A DNA stretch of 64,000 nucleotides from Parabacteroides johnsonii DSM 18315 (GCF_025151045.1 NZ_CP102285.1:1736001-1800000), one strand, 5' to 3'. Shown: positions 7,002 to 17,625, counted from the stretch's first letter. The notes: a model not told the origin generated them from the sequence alone. A program made the numbers and translations.

Positions 7002-9248
7002 TCACCGGGCTGCATTCAACGCGGCCCCCGCCTTAAACCACTTTATCTGCAACTCATTATAGGTATGATTCACCGCGAATGATTCTTCCGTGCCGTCGGC
7101 ATGGTACAGAATGGCCGTCAGCGGTTTTCCGGGTGCGAACTCTTTCAGACCGATGATCGAGATTTTGTCCTCTTCGCGTACTTTCTTATAATCATCCTTA
7201 TCGGCGAAAGTGAGAGCAAGCATACCCTGTTTTTTCAGATTCGTTTCATGGATGCGGGCAAAACTCTTGGCCAGGATCACTTTTACATTCAGGAAACGAG
7301 GTTCCATAGCGGCATGTTCGCGGGACGATCCCTCGCCATAATTTTCTTCTGCTACGACGATAGATGAAATTCCCTTTGCCTTATACTGCTTGGCGACGGC
7401 CGACACAGCCTCATACTTGCCGTTCAGTTGGTTCAATACGCTGTTGGTCTTGCCGTTGAAAGCATTCACAGCCCCCATCAACATATTGTCCGAGATATTC
7501 TCCAAATGACCACGGAAGCGAAGCCACGGACCAGCCATCGAGATATGGTCGGTCGTACACTTGCCTTCGGCCTTCAGCAACAGAGGCATTTCGATCAGGT
7601 CTTTGCCATCCCAGGCTGCGAAAGGCTTCAAGGCCTGCAAACGGTTGGATTCGGGACTGATCACCACTCCGGCTTCCTTACCTGTCGGGGCTACATAACC
7701 GTTGTCTTTCACTTCGAACCCTTTCGGCGGAAAGTCGGTGCCTTCCGGTTCTTTCAGTTTCACTTCGCGGCCGTCGGAGGTTTTCAGCGTATCGGTCAGC
7801 GGATTGAAGCAGAGGTCTCCAGCGATGGTCAGCGCCAGCGTGAGTTCCGGGGAGGCGACAAAAGCATGTGTGTTCGGATTGCCGTCCGCCCGTTTGGCGA
7901 AATTACGGTTAAAGGAGGTGACGATGGAATTTTTGCGCGTATTATCGTCGGTATGCCGTTTCCATTGCCCGATACACGGGCCACAGGCGTTGGCCATAAT
8001 CGTCGCGCCGATCCGCTCGAAATCTCCGAGGATACCGTCCCGTTCAGCCGTATAACGGATCTGCTCGGAACCGGGGTTGATAATCAGCGGAGCTTCTACC
8101 GGTATCTTGTCTTCGGCTGCTTGGCGGGCAATCGAAGCAGCACGGCTCAAATCCTGGTAGGACGAGTTCGTGCAGGAACCGATCAGTCCGACTTCCATCT
8201 TACGGGGCCAACCATTCTCCTTCACTTTAGCGGCAAATTCGGAAATAGGCGTTGCCGCATCCGGCGTGAACGGGCCGTTGATATGCGGTTCCAGTTCGGA
8301 CAAATTGATTACGATCACACGATCATAGAAAGAATCCGGCTGTGCCCGCACGTCCATATCGGCTTCCAAATAATCGGAAACGGCTGTTGCCCACTCGGCC
8401 ACATCATCGCGTCCCGTTGCGCGCAAATAAGTGGCCATGTTCGTATCGAACGGGAAAAGAGAAGTCGTGGCGCCCACCTCGGCTCCCATATTACAGATTG
8501 TCGCCTTCCCTGTCGCCGACAAGGATGCGGCGCCGGGACCGAAATATTCGATGATGGCATTCGTTCCTCCCTTCACAGTCAGGATTCCTGCTAATTTTAG
8601 GATCACATCTTTCGGAGAGGCCCATCCGCTCAGGCTACCGGTCAGTTTTACACCGATCAGTTTCGGCATTTTCAACTCCCATTCCATGCCGGTCATCACA
8701 TCCACAGCGTCAGCGCCGCCCACGCCGATAGCGATCATACCCAAACCGCCCGCATTCGGCGTATGCGAGTCCGTACCGACCATCATACCGCCGGGAAAAG
8801 CATAGTTCTCAAGCACTACCTGATGGATAATGCCGGCTCCCGGTTTCCAAAAGCCGATACCGTACTTGTCGGAAACGGATTTCAGGAAATCGTAGACCTC
8901 GCTGTTGCTCTGCGTAGCCGTTGCAATATCTGTCTTAGCCCCCATATTCGCCTGGATCAGGTGATCGCAGTGCACGGTGGCGGGAACGGCCGATTCGGAT
9001 TTTCCTGCGTTCATAAACTGAAGCAACGCCATCTGTGCGGTCGCATCCTGCATCGCGACACGATCGGGACGGAAATTCACATAATCTTCACCACGGCGGA
9101 AAGGATGGATGTCCGATTCGTTGTACAAATGTGCATATAAGATTTTCTCGGCCAGGGTCAACGGACGGCCAACGTGTTTGCGGGCTGCATCCACCCGCTT
9201 CGGGAAATTAGAATAAAAGCTTCTCAGCATGTCAATGTCGTACACCAT
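7002..9248 (-). CDS. acn: Aconitate hydratase, mitochondrial-like
   Basis: 748 aa, ending at the size of mitochondrial-type aconitases rather than the longer AcnA. It interconverts citrate and isocitrate through a [4Fe-4S] cluster; ligands fit C359 ([10 protein letters not shown]) and C422/C425 (ACGPCIGQW). The start [19 protein letters not shown] and the motif [11 protein letters not shown] are typical. A mitochondrial-like aconitase beside icd and citrate synthase is known from B. fragilis, where it serves glutamate synthesis. Oxygen-labile cluster chemistry fits the SOD, thioredoxin and catalase genes elsewhere in the window. First gene of the three-gene minus-strand set; no clear TAnnTTTG box was found directly upstream. 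Confidence 0.95.
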   Translation of the reverse strand: MVYDIDMLRSFYSNFPKRVDAARKHVGRPLTLAEKILYAHLYNESDIHPFRRGEDYVNFRPDRVAMQDATAQMALLQFMNAGKSESAVPATVHCDHLIQANMGAKTDIATATQSNSEVYDFLKSVSDKYGIGFWKPGAGIIHQVVLENYAFPGGMMVGTDSHTPNAGGLGMIAIGVGGADAVDVMTGMEWELKMPKLIGVKLTGSLSGWASPKDVILKLAGILTVKGGTNAIIEYFGPGAASLSATGKATICNMGAEVGATTSLFPFDTNMATYLRATGRDDVAEWATAVSDYLEADMDVRAQPDSFYDRVIVINLSELEPHINGPFTPDAATPISEFAAKVKENGWPRKMEVGLIGSCTNSSYQDLSRAASIARQAAEDKIPVEAPLIINPGSEQIRYTAERDGILGDFERIGATIMANACGPCIGQWKRHTDDNTRKNSIVTSFNRNFAKRADGNPNTHAFVASPELTLALTIAGDLCFNPLTDTLKTSDGREVKLKEPEGTDFPPKGFEVKDNGYVAPTGKEAGVVISPESNRLQALKPFAAWDGKDLIEMPLLLKAEGKCTTDHISMAGPWLRFRGHLENISDNMLMGAVNAFNGKTNSVLNQLNGKYEAVSAVAKQYKAKGISSIVVAEENYGEGSSREHAAMEPRFLNVKVILAKSFARIHETNLKKQGMLALTFADKDDYKKVREEDKISIIGLKEFAPGKPLTAILYHADGTEESFAVNHTYNELQIKWFKAGAALNAAR

Positions 9249-9360
9249 ATCTATTCTTTTTATTAGTTAGCAATGTAGGCTGGGATAAAAATAGTATTTA
9301 TATAAATACCTTTTATTCAATAATTTCTATCGATCGATAAAGGGTATCTATGAGGGAGAG

Positions 9361-9502
9361 TGTGTCAAATATCGGTATTCATGGGACGCAGATAACGCAG
9401 AAGAGCGCAGATTAACGCAGATATTATTAATTATCAGCAAAATAAATCTGCGTCCCTCTGCGTATTCTGCGTCATCCGCGTCCAGTAATATCAATTTGAC
9501 AC
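9361..9502. repeat. Long inverted repeat built from ACGCAG units
   Basis: Left arm (9384-9420) and right arm (9448-9483) each consist of repeated acgcag/ctgcgt units and are imperfect reverse complements. Outer flanks GTGTCAAAT (about 9362) and ATTTGACAC (about 9493) extend the pairing. It fills the gap between the aspartate decarboxylase stop and the aconitase start and could form a cruciform or act as a terminator for neither gene in particular. Confidence 0.65.
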
Positions 9503-9534
9503 CCTCTTTGTTCAAAGGCTTTATTTATTTCTTC

Positions 9535-11175
9535 TTATTTCTTCAACGATTCTTTCCATTTATCCGCATAGCTGTGCAGGATAGAGGCGATCCCTTCCCC
9601 AATACGGACATAATCTTCACGTTTCAGATTAGCAAGCGAACAACGGATAGACCACTCCGGTGCATCGAACCCGCCACCGTTGAGCAATACCAGTGAAGTT
9701 TCTTGTGCCAGGCGGAACACGACGTCTACCGGCTCGTAATTTTCCTGTAAGTAGACAACGAAATCATCCCCGTAAAACTTCTTTGCCCAGACCAACATAT
9801 CGATCTCGCTATAGTAGCCGGCACGCAACGGATCGTCGAGCAATGTGAAACCGGTGCTTTCCCAAAGCGTATGGAGGCGATCGTGAATGATCTGCTGCAT
9901 TTTCGTCTTATAAGCATTCTCGCGATCCAGCAGGGAGAAGGAGGCAAAGAGCGCCATTTGCGTCTGTTGCGGCAGCGAAAGCCCGGCGGTATGGTTCAAG
10001 GCGACCTGGCGACTGTCGGCCACCATACGGTCGATGAAACGGATTTCCTCCGGATGGAGCGAAATACTGCTATAACGTTTATTCAACTGTTCTTTCCGCT
10101 CTGCCGGCAGTTCCTTCAGCATCCGGTCGTATATATTCTCTTCATGCAACGCGACAACGGCCAGGCGCCAACCTGTCGCTCCGAAATATTTGGAGAAAGA
10201 ATAGACGCAGAGAGTGTTCTCCGGCAATTCCACCATGATCGAACGAAAATGGGGAATGTAGGTCGCATAGACATCATCGGTAATGATCATCAGGTTCGGA
10301 TTGTCATTGCGCACGATATCAACAATACGTTTCATCAGACCATCCGTCAAACCGTATGAAGGCGGATTGCTCGGGTTGACGATAAAGGCGGCCTTGACAG
10401 ACGGGTCTTTCAGGATGTCCAGGTCTTCTTCCTTGTACTGCCAGGTATGGTAGCCGTCTTTTGTCATTTTACAAGCGTGGATTTCGGTTACATCGAATAA
10501 GTAGCGGGCTTGTTCCGGTATCTCTATATAAGGAGTGAATACCGGGGCAAACAGGACGATCTTGTCGCCTTTGTCGAGAAGGAAATTTTGTTGCAGGGAA
10601 TCGAATATATAGCACATCGCGGCAGTTCCCCCTTCGGTGGCGAAAAGGTCGAACTTCCCTTTGGGCGGGCGGTTGTCGCACAACTCCTGCTTCAGGTAGT
10701 CTTCGACCAGCACTTCCGTATATTTCAGGATACGGTCGGGAACGGGATATTGGTCGCCGATGACGCCTTCCGTCCATTCATGTACGAGGTCGTTCTCATC
10801 TACTCCTTTCTCGTTCACCAGATAATCATAGGTATCTTTCAGCAGTGCCATGCCGGGCGAGCCGGCGTGCTTCATCAGGAATTGCGTGAAACGGGTGGCG
10901 ATACGTCTCTTTTCAGGAATACCGGCCAACCCGACCATTTCCTCGCCATATTCGGAGGAACGGGCACATTCTTCCAGTCCGAACTGGCCGAGCAGGAAAA
11001 AGGCTTCGCGGGGCACGGTACTGATCCAGTTCGGATTGCCGCGCCCTGCGTTCAGCATGATATGCGTACTCTTACGGGCGCTTTCGTCCGCAAGGTCTAT
11101 CAGGATATTTTTCAGTTCGAAGGGACTGATTTCCGACATTTTCTTTTCGTATTCACGAGTGATTTTGTGTGTCAT
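9535..11175 (-). CDS. aspD: Bifunctional aspartate transaminase / L-aspartate 4-decarboxylase
   Basis: 546 aa, the length of the large aspartate beta-decarboxylases and longer than ordinary aminotransferases. A fold-type I PLP enzyme: substrate motif LNAGRGNPNW near residue 43, NPSNPPSYGL, ITDDVYATY and the PLP lysine in YSFSKYFGATGWRL. It converts L-aspartate to L-alanine and CO2. The next minus-strand gene upstream is the AspT antiporter; together they form the classic aspartate-in, alanine-out cycle that consumes a cytoplasmic proton and builds proton motive force. Gap to aspT is 58 bases, so the two are probably co-transcribed from upstream of aspT. Identification is strong from length, motifs and partner. 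Confidence 0.93.
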   Translation of the reverse strand: MTHKITREYEKKMSEISPFELKNILIDLADESARKSTHIMLNAGRGNPNWISTVPREAFFLLGQFGLEECARSSEYGEEMVGLAGIPEKRRIATRFTQFLMKHAGSPGMALLKDTYDYLVNEKGVDENDLVHEWTEGVIGDQYPVPDRILKYTEVLVEDYLKQELCDNRPPKGKFDLFATEGGTAAMCYIFDSLQQNFLLDKGDKIVLFAPVFTPYIEIPEQARYLFDVTEIHACKMTKDGYHTWQYKEEDLDILKDPSVKAAFIVNPSNPPSYGLTDGLMKRIVDIVRNDNPNLMIITDDVYATYIPHFRSIMVELPENTLCVYSFSKYFGATGWRLAVVALHEENIYDRMLKELPAERKEQLNKRYSSISLHPEEIRFIDRMVADSRQVALNHTAGLSLPQQTQMALFASFSLLDRENAYKTKMQQIIHDRLHTLWESTGFTLLDDPLRAGYYSEIDMLVWAKKFYGDDFVVYLQENYEPVDVVFRLAQETSLVLLNGGGFDAPEWSIRCSLANLKREDYVRIGEGIASILHSYADKWKESLKK

Positions 11176-11233
11176 AAAGAAATAACTTAATTGAATATAA
11201 TGAGTATATAAAAAACAATGCTTCCAACACCTT

Positions 11234-12934
11234 TCAGGTCATCAAGAGGACGATCACGACTCCCCAAATGATCAACAGGGTATTACCGACCGCGTATGTT
11301 ACCGTATAGCCTAATGCTGGTGTCTGGCTCTCAACGGCATCCTCCACAGCCCCTAAAGCTGCTGTGGTAGTACGTGCTCCGGATGTACAGCCTAACGTAA
11401 TGGCCGGATGGAACTTAAAGACATATCTTCCCAACAGCACACCGACAATCAACGGGATAGCGGTAGCCAACGCACCGATAAAGAAGAGACTGATACCGAC
11501 TTCCTTCAGCCCGGTGACAAAGCTCGGTCCGGCCGTAATACCGACAACAGCGATGAACATATTCAACCCGACATTATTCAGTACCCAAAGGGAAGGTTCC
11601 GGGATTCGTCCGAAAGTCGGATGCTTGGAACGCAACCATCCGAAGACCAATCCGGCGATCAACGCCCCACCACTCGTACTCAAGCTGATGGGAACACCTC
11701 CGAAATGGATCGTCAAAGCCCCCACGACACCTCCGAGAAAAATCCCGAGGCCGACGAAAATCATATCCGTCTGGTTTGTCGGGCGATCGGCATAGCCTAA
11801 TGTATCGGCAGCCGCATTCACCTCCAATTTTGTGCCGACCAACTCCAGCATATCGCCGGGATCGATCGTCGTGGCAGCCAAAACCGGTATGTTGATGCCG
11901 GCACGTTTGATGCTCTTGATGCTGACACCGTGCATGACCGGCAGTTTGCGCAGTTTGGCAACTGTCATGCCTGCATATTTCTTGCGGGAGATCAATACGG
12001 GTAGCGTTTCGGCCGGGAAGTCTAACAACTCGATATCATTGACTTCATCGCCGATCCAGTCCTCCTCTCCGATCACAAATTCACGACGTCCACTGAGCAC
12101 GACTTCGTTTCCTTTCAAAAGCATCTGATCGGCCTTCGCATCCCGGATCACACCATCGATACGAACCCGTTCGACGAAAAGGCGTCTTCCTTCTCCTTCC
12201 AAATAATCTTCCAGTTCTTTCACGGTCTTCCCCGCCCCGAACCAGTCGTTGCTGATCTTGTAGGCGCGAAACGTGATCGGACGGGCGGCAGGCATGAAGC
12301 CGGGTTGCTCGCTTTCGTCATCCGCCCCCATTTTGGCTTCCAGTTCGCGACAGGCTTTCTTGACCGATTCGATCCCGCCCAACAGACGAGGAGCGATATC
12401 GCTCATGATCCAGGCGGAACCGGCCGTACCGAAAATATAAGAAACGGCATAGGCTACCGGCATGACATTGATCATATCCGTTTTATCTGCCGCCGGTATT
12501 CCTAATTGGTTAATCGTATCTTCGGCCACACCGAGCACAGCGGATATCGTCTGCGAACCAGCCAACAGACCGGCAGCCTCTCCGGCAGAATAGCCCATGA
12601 TCTTTGCCAGCATAAACGGGGCCAGCAGGCAGAACAGGCACATCACGACGGCAAACAAGACCTGTGGCAATCCTTCCTTTTTCAATCCCCGGAAGAATTG
12701 CGGACCGACACTATACCCTACGGCAAACAAGAACATCAGGAAAAACACCGATTTCAGCGGGGCCCCGATATCGATATGCAATTGCCCGATCAACACACCG
12801 ACCAGCAAGACGCTGGTAACCGTCCCTAACGTGAACTTTTTAATCTTGAATTTACCGATCCAGAAGCCGAAAGCCAGCGTGAGAAAGATGGCAAGCTCCG
12901 GGTAATGCCGGAGCAAATTGGCAAACCATTCCAT
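11234..12934 (-). CDS. aspT: Aspartate:alanine antiporter
   Basis: The ATG at 12934 ([14 protein letters not shown]) gives 566 aa; an in-frame ATG at 13039 would add 35 residues, which the family does not have. Topology fits the AAE family: five N-terminal membrane helices (to about residue 170), a large cytoplasmic part holding two RCK-C/TrkA-C-like domains (about 190-360), then five more helices starting [17 protein letters not shown]. It swaps external L-aspartate for internal L-alanine. It precedes aspD on the same strand by 58 bases. The combination supports decarboxylation-driven energy gain and acid resistance. It is divergent from the cobalamin riboswitch locus. Confidence 0.93.
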   Translation of the reverse strand: MEWFANLLRHYPELAIFLTLAFGFWIGKFKIKKFTLGTVTSVLLVGVLIGQLHIDIGAPLKSVFFLMFLFAVGYSVGPQFFRGLKKEGLPQVLFAVVMCLFCLLAPFMLAKIMGYSAGEAAGLLAGSQTISAVLGVAEDTINQLGIPAADKTDMINVMPVAYAVSYIFGTAGSAWIMSDIAPRLLGGIESVKKACRELEAKMGADDESEQPGFMPAARPITFRAYKISNDWFGAGKTVKELEDYLEGEGRRLFVERVRIDGVIRDAKADQMLLKGNEVVLSGRREFVIGEEDWIGDEVNDIELLDFPAETLPVLISRKKYAGMTVAKLRKLPVMHGVSIKSIKRAGINIPVLAATTIDPGDMLELVGTKLEVNAAADTLGYADRPTNQTDMIFVGLGIFLGGVVGALTIHFGGVPISLSTSGGALIAGLVFGWLRSKHPTFGRIPEPSLWVLNNVGLNMFIAVVGITAGPSFVTGLKEVGISLFFIGALATAIPLIVGVLLGRYVFKFHPAITLGCTSGARTTTAALGAVEDAVESQTPALGYTVTYAVGNTLLIIWGVVIVLLMT

Positions 12935-13054
12935 ATATCTATTTTTTTTGGCGTTAATAAAATTGATAATGAAACACGACAAAGGAAAGAGTTGTTGTGT
13001 TAAACCAAACGAAAGCAGAGTTAAATTTATAGTTGGCATTTCTAAATAAATCTC

Positions 13055-13062
13055 TATCTTTG
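13055..13062 (+). promoter_or_regulatory. Bacteroidetes -7 box for the cobalamin locus
   Basis: TATCTTTG fits TAnnTTTG, and a TTGG sits about 18 bases upstream in place of the -33 TTTG. It lies just before the riboswitch. Confidence 0.6.
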
Positions 13063-13068
13063 CCTCCG

Positions 13069-13250
13069 CTTAGGTGATATAACTGCCATCCGACAGTTGT
13101 ATAAAAGGGAATCCGGTGGAAATCCGGAACAGTGCCCGCTACTGTAAAGCCATATTAAAAAAAGAAGAAAGCATTCTCCATGCCACTATCCGCAAGGATG
13201 GGAAGGCCGCTTTCCGAAAAGGCTAAGTCAGGAAACCTGCCAAGCAAGAC
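13069..13250 (+). ncRNA. Cobalamin (AdoCbl) riboswitch
   Basis: The conserved blocks are readable in order: AGGGAATCCGGTGGAAATCCGG, with the B12-box region continuing AACAGTGCCCGCTACTGTA, then GCCACTATCC...GGATGGGAAGGCC, and finally GTCAGGAAACCTGCC. It precedes a TonB receptor gene by about 65 bases, so cobalamin is expected to turn the locus off. The match to the family is strong. Confidence 0.95.
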
Positions 13251-13312
13251 AATAATAACTCTCCCGGGGCCAGGAAAGCTATTGACACATACATAATAAA
13301 ACTCTTTTTTCC

Positions 13313-15373
13313 ATGAAAAAGAAATGTTGGCTGACAGCCCTTCTTGCGGGTTGTTCTCTTTGCGCGTCACACGCACAAACCGTGTTGCGCACGGATACGA
13401 ATGATCTGAGAGAGATCCGCCTGGACGAGGTCGTCGTGACAGGTACCGGAACGGAACATTATTTGAAAGACGCTCCCGTACAGACGGAAGTGATCACAGG
13501 GAAAGCGTTGGAACAATACAACGGACGCAGCCTCGACGAGATTCTGAGCGCCCTCTCCCCTTCCATCACGTTCAGTCCGGGAGACATGGGTAGCAATATC
13601 CAGCTAAACGGATTGAAGAACGACTATATCCTGATCATGGTGAACGGGAAACGGATGAACGGCGACATCGGCGGACAAAACGACCTGAGTATCATCAACC
13701 CGGCAACCATCGAACGCATCGAGATTGTAAAAGGAGCCTCCTCTTCCTTGTATGGAAGCGATGCTATCGCGGGTGTCATCAACATCATCACGAAAAAGAA
13801 CCGCGATAAAGTCAGTGTCTCCAACACGACACGCGTCGGCAATTACGACGACCTGCTCCAGAGCGAAATAATAGGGTTCAGCAACGGAAAGCTGAACTCC
13901 ACCACTTCCGCAAGCATGAAACATACCGGAGGTTGGCAAAACACGACTCAAGAATGGTATCACCACGATCTGCAAGAAGGAAGCGTGAGCAAAACAGTGA
14001 GCCGCTCCACCAACTTCACGCTTTCCCAGAATTTCACTTATAAAGCGAGCGACAGACTCAGCTTGTCGGCCGATGCCTCTTATTACCAGAAATGGATTTT
14101 CCGTCCTGTCGGTCCCTGGAAATATTATTTATACGACTATTTCTACCGGAACCAGGATTACGCCTTAGGCTTAAAATATAGGCTGAACGACAAACGGAGC
14201 TATCTGACCGCCGATGCTTCTTTCGGACAGTACAACTACTATTTCGATTATACGGGCCAAGAAGTGACCAACTTTTTCCATCCCGACGGAACGCGGGTTG
14301 TCAATTACCCCGGCGACCGCGTATTACAGACCATGCAGCGCAGATGGTTGAACCATGTCAAAGGGGTATTCTATTTAGGAGACAATCATATTTTAAGTGC
14401 CGGAATCGAGCACCAACACGACTATCTGAAATCTCCTTACCGCCTGAAACAGGGGAAGGCATCTGTCTATACTTTAGCCTCTTATGCACAAGACGAATGG
14501 TCGATAACAAACCGGCTAAACCTGACTCTCGGTTATCGTTTTGTCCATCATAAAGAATTCGGTCAAAAGTTCACCCCAAAAATATCAGCCAAGTACAGCC
14601 TTGGCGATTTCAACCTGCGTGCCACTTACTCGTATGGTTTCAAAGCCCCCACCTTGAAAGAGCTTTATCAGAATTATATCACCGTTATCATGGGACCGCT
14701 GAAAGCCTATTACGGCAACGAGAACCTAAAGCCCCAAAGTTCGAACTACGGTTCGGCAAGCGTAGAATACAGCAACGGGAAATTCCAGGCAACCGTGACC
14801 GGGTACTATAACCGGATACACAACATGATCGCCCTGACCGTCGTCCCGACTTCGTCAGAAGACAAATTCCTGGAAGTAGAAGAAACGATGAAATACAACA
14901 ACCTCGCCAAAGCCCGTTCATTCGGAGCCGACTTCACCTTCAACTATCAGGTGCTTCCGTCACTGGCTATCGGAGGAGGCTACAGTTATACGGATGCAAA
15001 AGCCCAGTACACGGAAGACCAGAACGATCCCAACTACATGAAATATCTGCCGATCAACGCGACTTCCTACCACAATGCCAACTGGAAAATAGCCTGGACA
15101 CACAAAGATGTCGGCGTCAGCCTTTTCGGCAGATACCAGTCCACACGCTATTACATCACGGATGGAAATGGAAAAGCCTATCAGCTCTGGCGCCTGAATG
15201 TAAGAAGCTCACTGCTGAAAACGAAGAAATGGAACCTGGGGATGAATGCCGGCATCGATAATATATTCAATTATATCGACCGCACACCTTTCGGCAAGAA
15301 CCGGGGGACAACCAGTCCCGGACGGACTTTATACCTCTCGCTGAACGTTAAATTTCAGAATAAACAAAAATAA
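13313..15373 (+). CDS. btuB: TonB-dependent corrinoid receptor, BtuB-like
   Basis: 686 aa with a signal peptide ending at about SHAQ (residue 22). The plug domain follows (LDEVVVTGTGTEHYLKDAPVQTEVITG, then IERIEIVKGASSSLYGSDAIAGVINI), and then the beta-barrel, ending in an aromatic-rich strand. TonB receptors import substrates too large for porins. The cobalamin riboswitch immediately upstream is the main reason to call the substrate a corrinoid. It is followed in the same direction by two CbiK-type chelatases. No BtuG or BtuFCD gene is visible here. BtuB function is inferred from the riboswitch. Confidence 0.88.
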   Translation: MKKKCWLTALLAGCSLCASHAQTVLRTDTNDLREIRLDEVVVTGTGTEHYLKDAPVQTEVITGKALEQYNGRSLDEILSALSPSITFSPGDMGSNIQLNGLKNDYILIMVNGKRMNGDIGGQNDLSIINPATIERIEIVKGASSSLYGSDAIAGVINIITKKNRDKVSVSNTTRVGNYDDLLQSEIIGFSNGKLNSTTSASMKHTGGWQNTTQEWYHHDLQEGSVSKTVSRSTNFTLSQNFTYKASDRLSLSADASYYQKWIFRPVGPWKYYLYDYFYRNQDYALGLKYRLNDKRSYLTADASFGQYNYYFDYTGQEVTNFFHPDGTRVVNYPGDRVLQTMQRRWLNHVKGVFYLGDNHILSAGIEHQHDYLKSPYRLKQGKASVYTLASYAQDEWSITNRLNLTLGYRFVHHKEFGQKFTPKISAKYSLGDFNLRATYSYGFKAPTLKELYQNYITVIMGPLKAYYGNENLKPQSSNYGSASVEYSNGKFQATVTGYYNRIHNMIALTVVPTSSEDKFLEVEETMKYNNLAKARSFGADFTFNYQVLPSLAIGGGYSYTDAKAQYTEDQNDPNYMKYLPINATSYHNANWKIAWTHKDVGVSLFGRYQSTRYYITDGNGKAYQLWRLNVRSSLLKTKKWNLGMNAGIDNIFNYIDRTPFGKNRGTTSPGRTLYLSLNVKFQNKQK

Positions 15374-15395
15374 TCACTTTTAAAAATCAGTAAAA

Positions 15396-16514
15396 ATGAA
15401 GAAGTTTAAACATTTATGGCTGGCAGGCTTATTACTTGCAGCCACAGTAGGGTTCACATCCTGTGACGACGATGACGACAATGCAACATCTGCCAACCCG
15501 GCAGAAGAATTCGTGACAAAGAACAAAAAGCACGAGACAGCCATTCTGCTATGTACTTTCGGAAGTACTTTCAAAGAATCTATCAAGACCTACGATCAGA
15601 CGTTGGCAGATTTCGAAACGGCATTTCCTGATGCAGACATCTATCTGGCTTTTACATCTTACACCTGTGTGAATCGTGTCTTCGCCGAAACAGGTATCGA
15701 GCGTTATCAACCGGATCTTTGGTTAAAAGCAATTGGTAAAGCCGGTTATAAAAAAGTAGCCGTACAATCTTTACACATCATTCCCGGCGAAGAGTATCTG
15801 AACTTAATGAACAAAACGGTCAAGAAAGACTTCATGATCGAACAATACCCGAATGTCCAAGTGACAAAAGGTACCTGTCTGGTTTACGATGAAGACGATG
15901 TGCAAGCTGTTTCTGCCGCCTTATACGATCATTACAAGAGCAACCTGGCCGACAAAAAACATTTGCTCCTGTTGATGGGACACGGCAACCCGGACAAGAA
16001 CTACAATGCCAACAGCAAATACGCCGAAGTGGAAGAAGCCATGCAAGCATTGTCTCCTAACAAAAACGTATTCGTCGGGACTGTCGACTATGGCGACATG
16101 CTGTTCTGGCCGTTGGACAAGGATGAAAAACCTTTACCTGCGCCTAATGCCGAAAGCGTTTATTCCAAACTGACAAAATACTGCGAAGACAACAACCTGC
16201 AACCGTCAGATATCACGATCTCGTTGGCTCCCTTCATGTCTATCGCTGGCGACCATGCCCACAACGACCTGTGGGGCATCGAAGACGGTGACGACTTTAG
16301 CGAAGCTACTCCGGGCGCCGATGCTTGCTGGAGATTGAAATTGCTGAAGATGGGCTTCAAGATCGCCACAGACGAAAGTCACAACGGGGATGTCGATAAA
16401 TGTACGATCAACGGTTTGGGCGACTATGCCTCCATACGCAAAGTATGGGTAGATCATTTGAAAGCCATCTACAATAATGCCGACGAGTGGCAAACTGGCG
16501 AGGATTACCAATAA
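15396..16514 (+). CDS. cbiK: Exported CbiK-type sirohydrochlorin cobaltochelatase, lipoprotein
   Basis: 372 aa. A lipoprotein signal peptide ends FTSC (Cys23) followed by an acidic DDDDD tail, so the protein is predicted to be exported and lipidated. The CbiK fold has two repeats; the metal-site histidines are visible as GHG (H196) and GDHAHND (H287, H289). In the family these insert Co2+ into sirohydrochlorin in the cytoplasm, but an exported form cannot easily take part in cytoplasmic B12 synthesis; periplasmic CbiK forms are known in Desulfovibrio. It lies 22 bases after the riboswitch-controlled receptor. Possible roles are tetrapyrrole capture, metal handling or dechelation at the envelope, all unproven. 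Confidence 0.85.
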   Translation: MKKFKHLWLAGLLLAATVGFTSCDDDDDNATSANPAEEFVTKNKKHETAILLCTFGSTFKESIKTYDQTLADFETAFPDADIYLAFTSYTCVNRVFAETGIERYQPDLWLKAIGKAGYKKVAVQSLHIIPGEEYLNLMNKTVKKDFMIEQYPNVQVTKGTCLVYDEDDVQAVSAALYDHYKSNLADKKHLLLLMGHGNPDKNYNANSKYAEVEEAMQALSPNKNVFVGTVDYGDMLFWPLDKDEKPLPAPNAESVYSKLTKYCEDNNLQPSDITISLAPFMSIAGDHAHNDLWGIEDGDDFSEATPGADACWRLKLLKMGFKIATDESHNGDVDKCTINGLGDYASIRKVWVDHLKAIYNNADEWQTGEDYQ

Positions 16515-16564
16515 TCATATAAAATAGCTACTCTCTTGCGGAGAGGATAAATTTCCGGCAAGAG

Positions 16565-16690
16565 AGTAGTATCAAAATGACACCCCTATCCCATCTAATT
16601 TGAATTAGTAGGGCATATTTTGGAAATTACCCGCAAGGGTAATATTTTTTAACATTCTATTTGATAGCAAATACCCCTATTAGATTATCA
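16565..16690 (+). repeat. Dispersed intergenic element, copy 2
   Basis: The 18-mer GGGTAATATTTTTTAACA is at 16637-16654. In this copy it is part of a perfect hairpin ATTACCC-GCAA-GGGTAAT (16626-16643) followed by six T, so it may also end transcription after the first chelatase. It is oriented toward the second chelatase, whose start lies 39 bases beyond the core. Confidence 0.7.
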
Positions 16691-16692
16691 AA

Positions 16693-17625
16693 ATGACAAC
16701 AAGCAAATTTATCTACATTTTCTTTTGCATGTTCTACATCCTGACACAATCTGCGAGAGCGGAAGGGAATTTTGTCGAATCCGATCTATTCGGTTCTCTG
16801 AAAGAAGGCGAAAAGGCTGCCGTACTTGTCGTCCATTTCGGAACTACACACGAAGATACGCGGGCCAAGACAATAGACGCCGTCAACAACAAGATAGCGG
16901 AAGCATTTCCCGGCATCGAAGTCCGCGAGGCCTGGACATCCCGCATCATCATGCACCGCATGAAAACCCGCGGCTTGAAGAGACTGAGTCCGGAAGAAGC
17001 TCTCCGACAACTGAAAACGGATGGTTATACTCATATCCTGATCCAATCCAGCAACATCATAGAAGGGATTGAAATGGAATCACTCCGCAAAGACGTCGCC
17101 GCACAGGAAAAAGATTTCAAAGAGATCCGCATCAGCACTCCCCTTTTGTTCAGCCCCGGCGACTACGAAGCAGTGATAGCAGCCATCACCCCAAAAGGGA
17201 TCAAAGACGGAGCGGTCCTATTAGTCGGACACGGCACCTACACACCGAACACGGCTCAATACGCCATGTTGGACTATATGCTCAAAGCAAAAGGGTTCAG
17301 CCGGTGGTCCGTCGGCACTATAGAAGGGTATCCTTCCTTCGACGATGCTTTGTTACAAATCGAAAGTGGAAGTCAGAAGACCATCCAATTAATACCGTTC
17401 ATGTTCGTTGCCGGCGAGCACGCGAAAAACGATATTGCCGGAGACTGGAAAGAAAATTTGGAGAAACAAGGATATCGCGTTGATGTCCTGATGGAAGGGC
17501 TCGGACAAAACCCTGCCATCCAAGACATTATCGTACAGCATGCACGTTTCTGTGCCACCCACAAATATCTTGATATCGTCAAAAAGAAAAAAGAATATGC
17601 TCAGGGTAAGGAAAAATATGAATAA
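16693..17625 (+). CDS. Second exported CbiK-type chelatase
   Basis: 310 aa with a signal peptide ending near ARA (residue 23) and no lipobox. The family's two metal-site regions are kept: LLVGHGTYT (H180) and FVAGEHAKND (H243). It is clearly related to the upstream chelatase but shorter and diverged, so the pair probably arose by duplication. It lies 178 bases after the first chelatase, beyond dispersed-element copy 2, so it may have its own control. Exported location again argues against ordinary cobalamin synthesis. Function at the cell envelope, perhaps on heme or corrin intermediates, is inferred. Confidence 0.8.
   Translation: MTTSKFIYIFFCMFYILTQSARAEGNFVESDLFGSLKEGEKAAVLVVHFGTTHEDTRAKTIDAVNNKIAEAFPGIEVREAWTSRIIMHRMKTRGLKRLSPEEALRQLKTDGYTHILIQSSNIIEGIEMESLRKDVAAQEKDFKEIRISTPLLFSPGDYEAVIAAITPKGIKDGAVLLVGHGTYTPNTAQYAMLDYMLKAKGFSRWSVGTIEGYPSFDDALLQIESGSQKTIQLIPFMFVAGEHAKNDIAGDWKENLEKQGYRVDVLMEGLGQNPAIQDIIVQHARFCATHKYLDIVKKKKEYAQGKEKYE

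Noticed and set aside
12935-13039. Longer AspT start (35 extra residues)
   Set aside because: The added sequence lies in the upstream gap and exceeds the family length.
16693-17625. Ordinary cytoplasmic CbiK for B12 synthesis
   Set aside because: Signal peptide present, and no other anaerobic cobalamin biosynthesis genes are adjacent.
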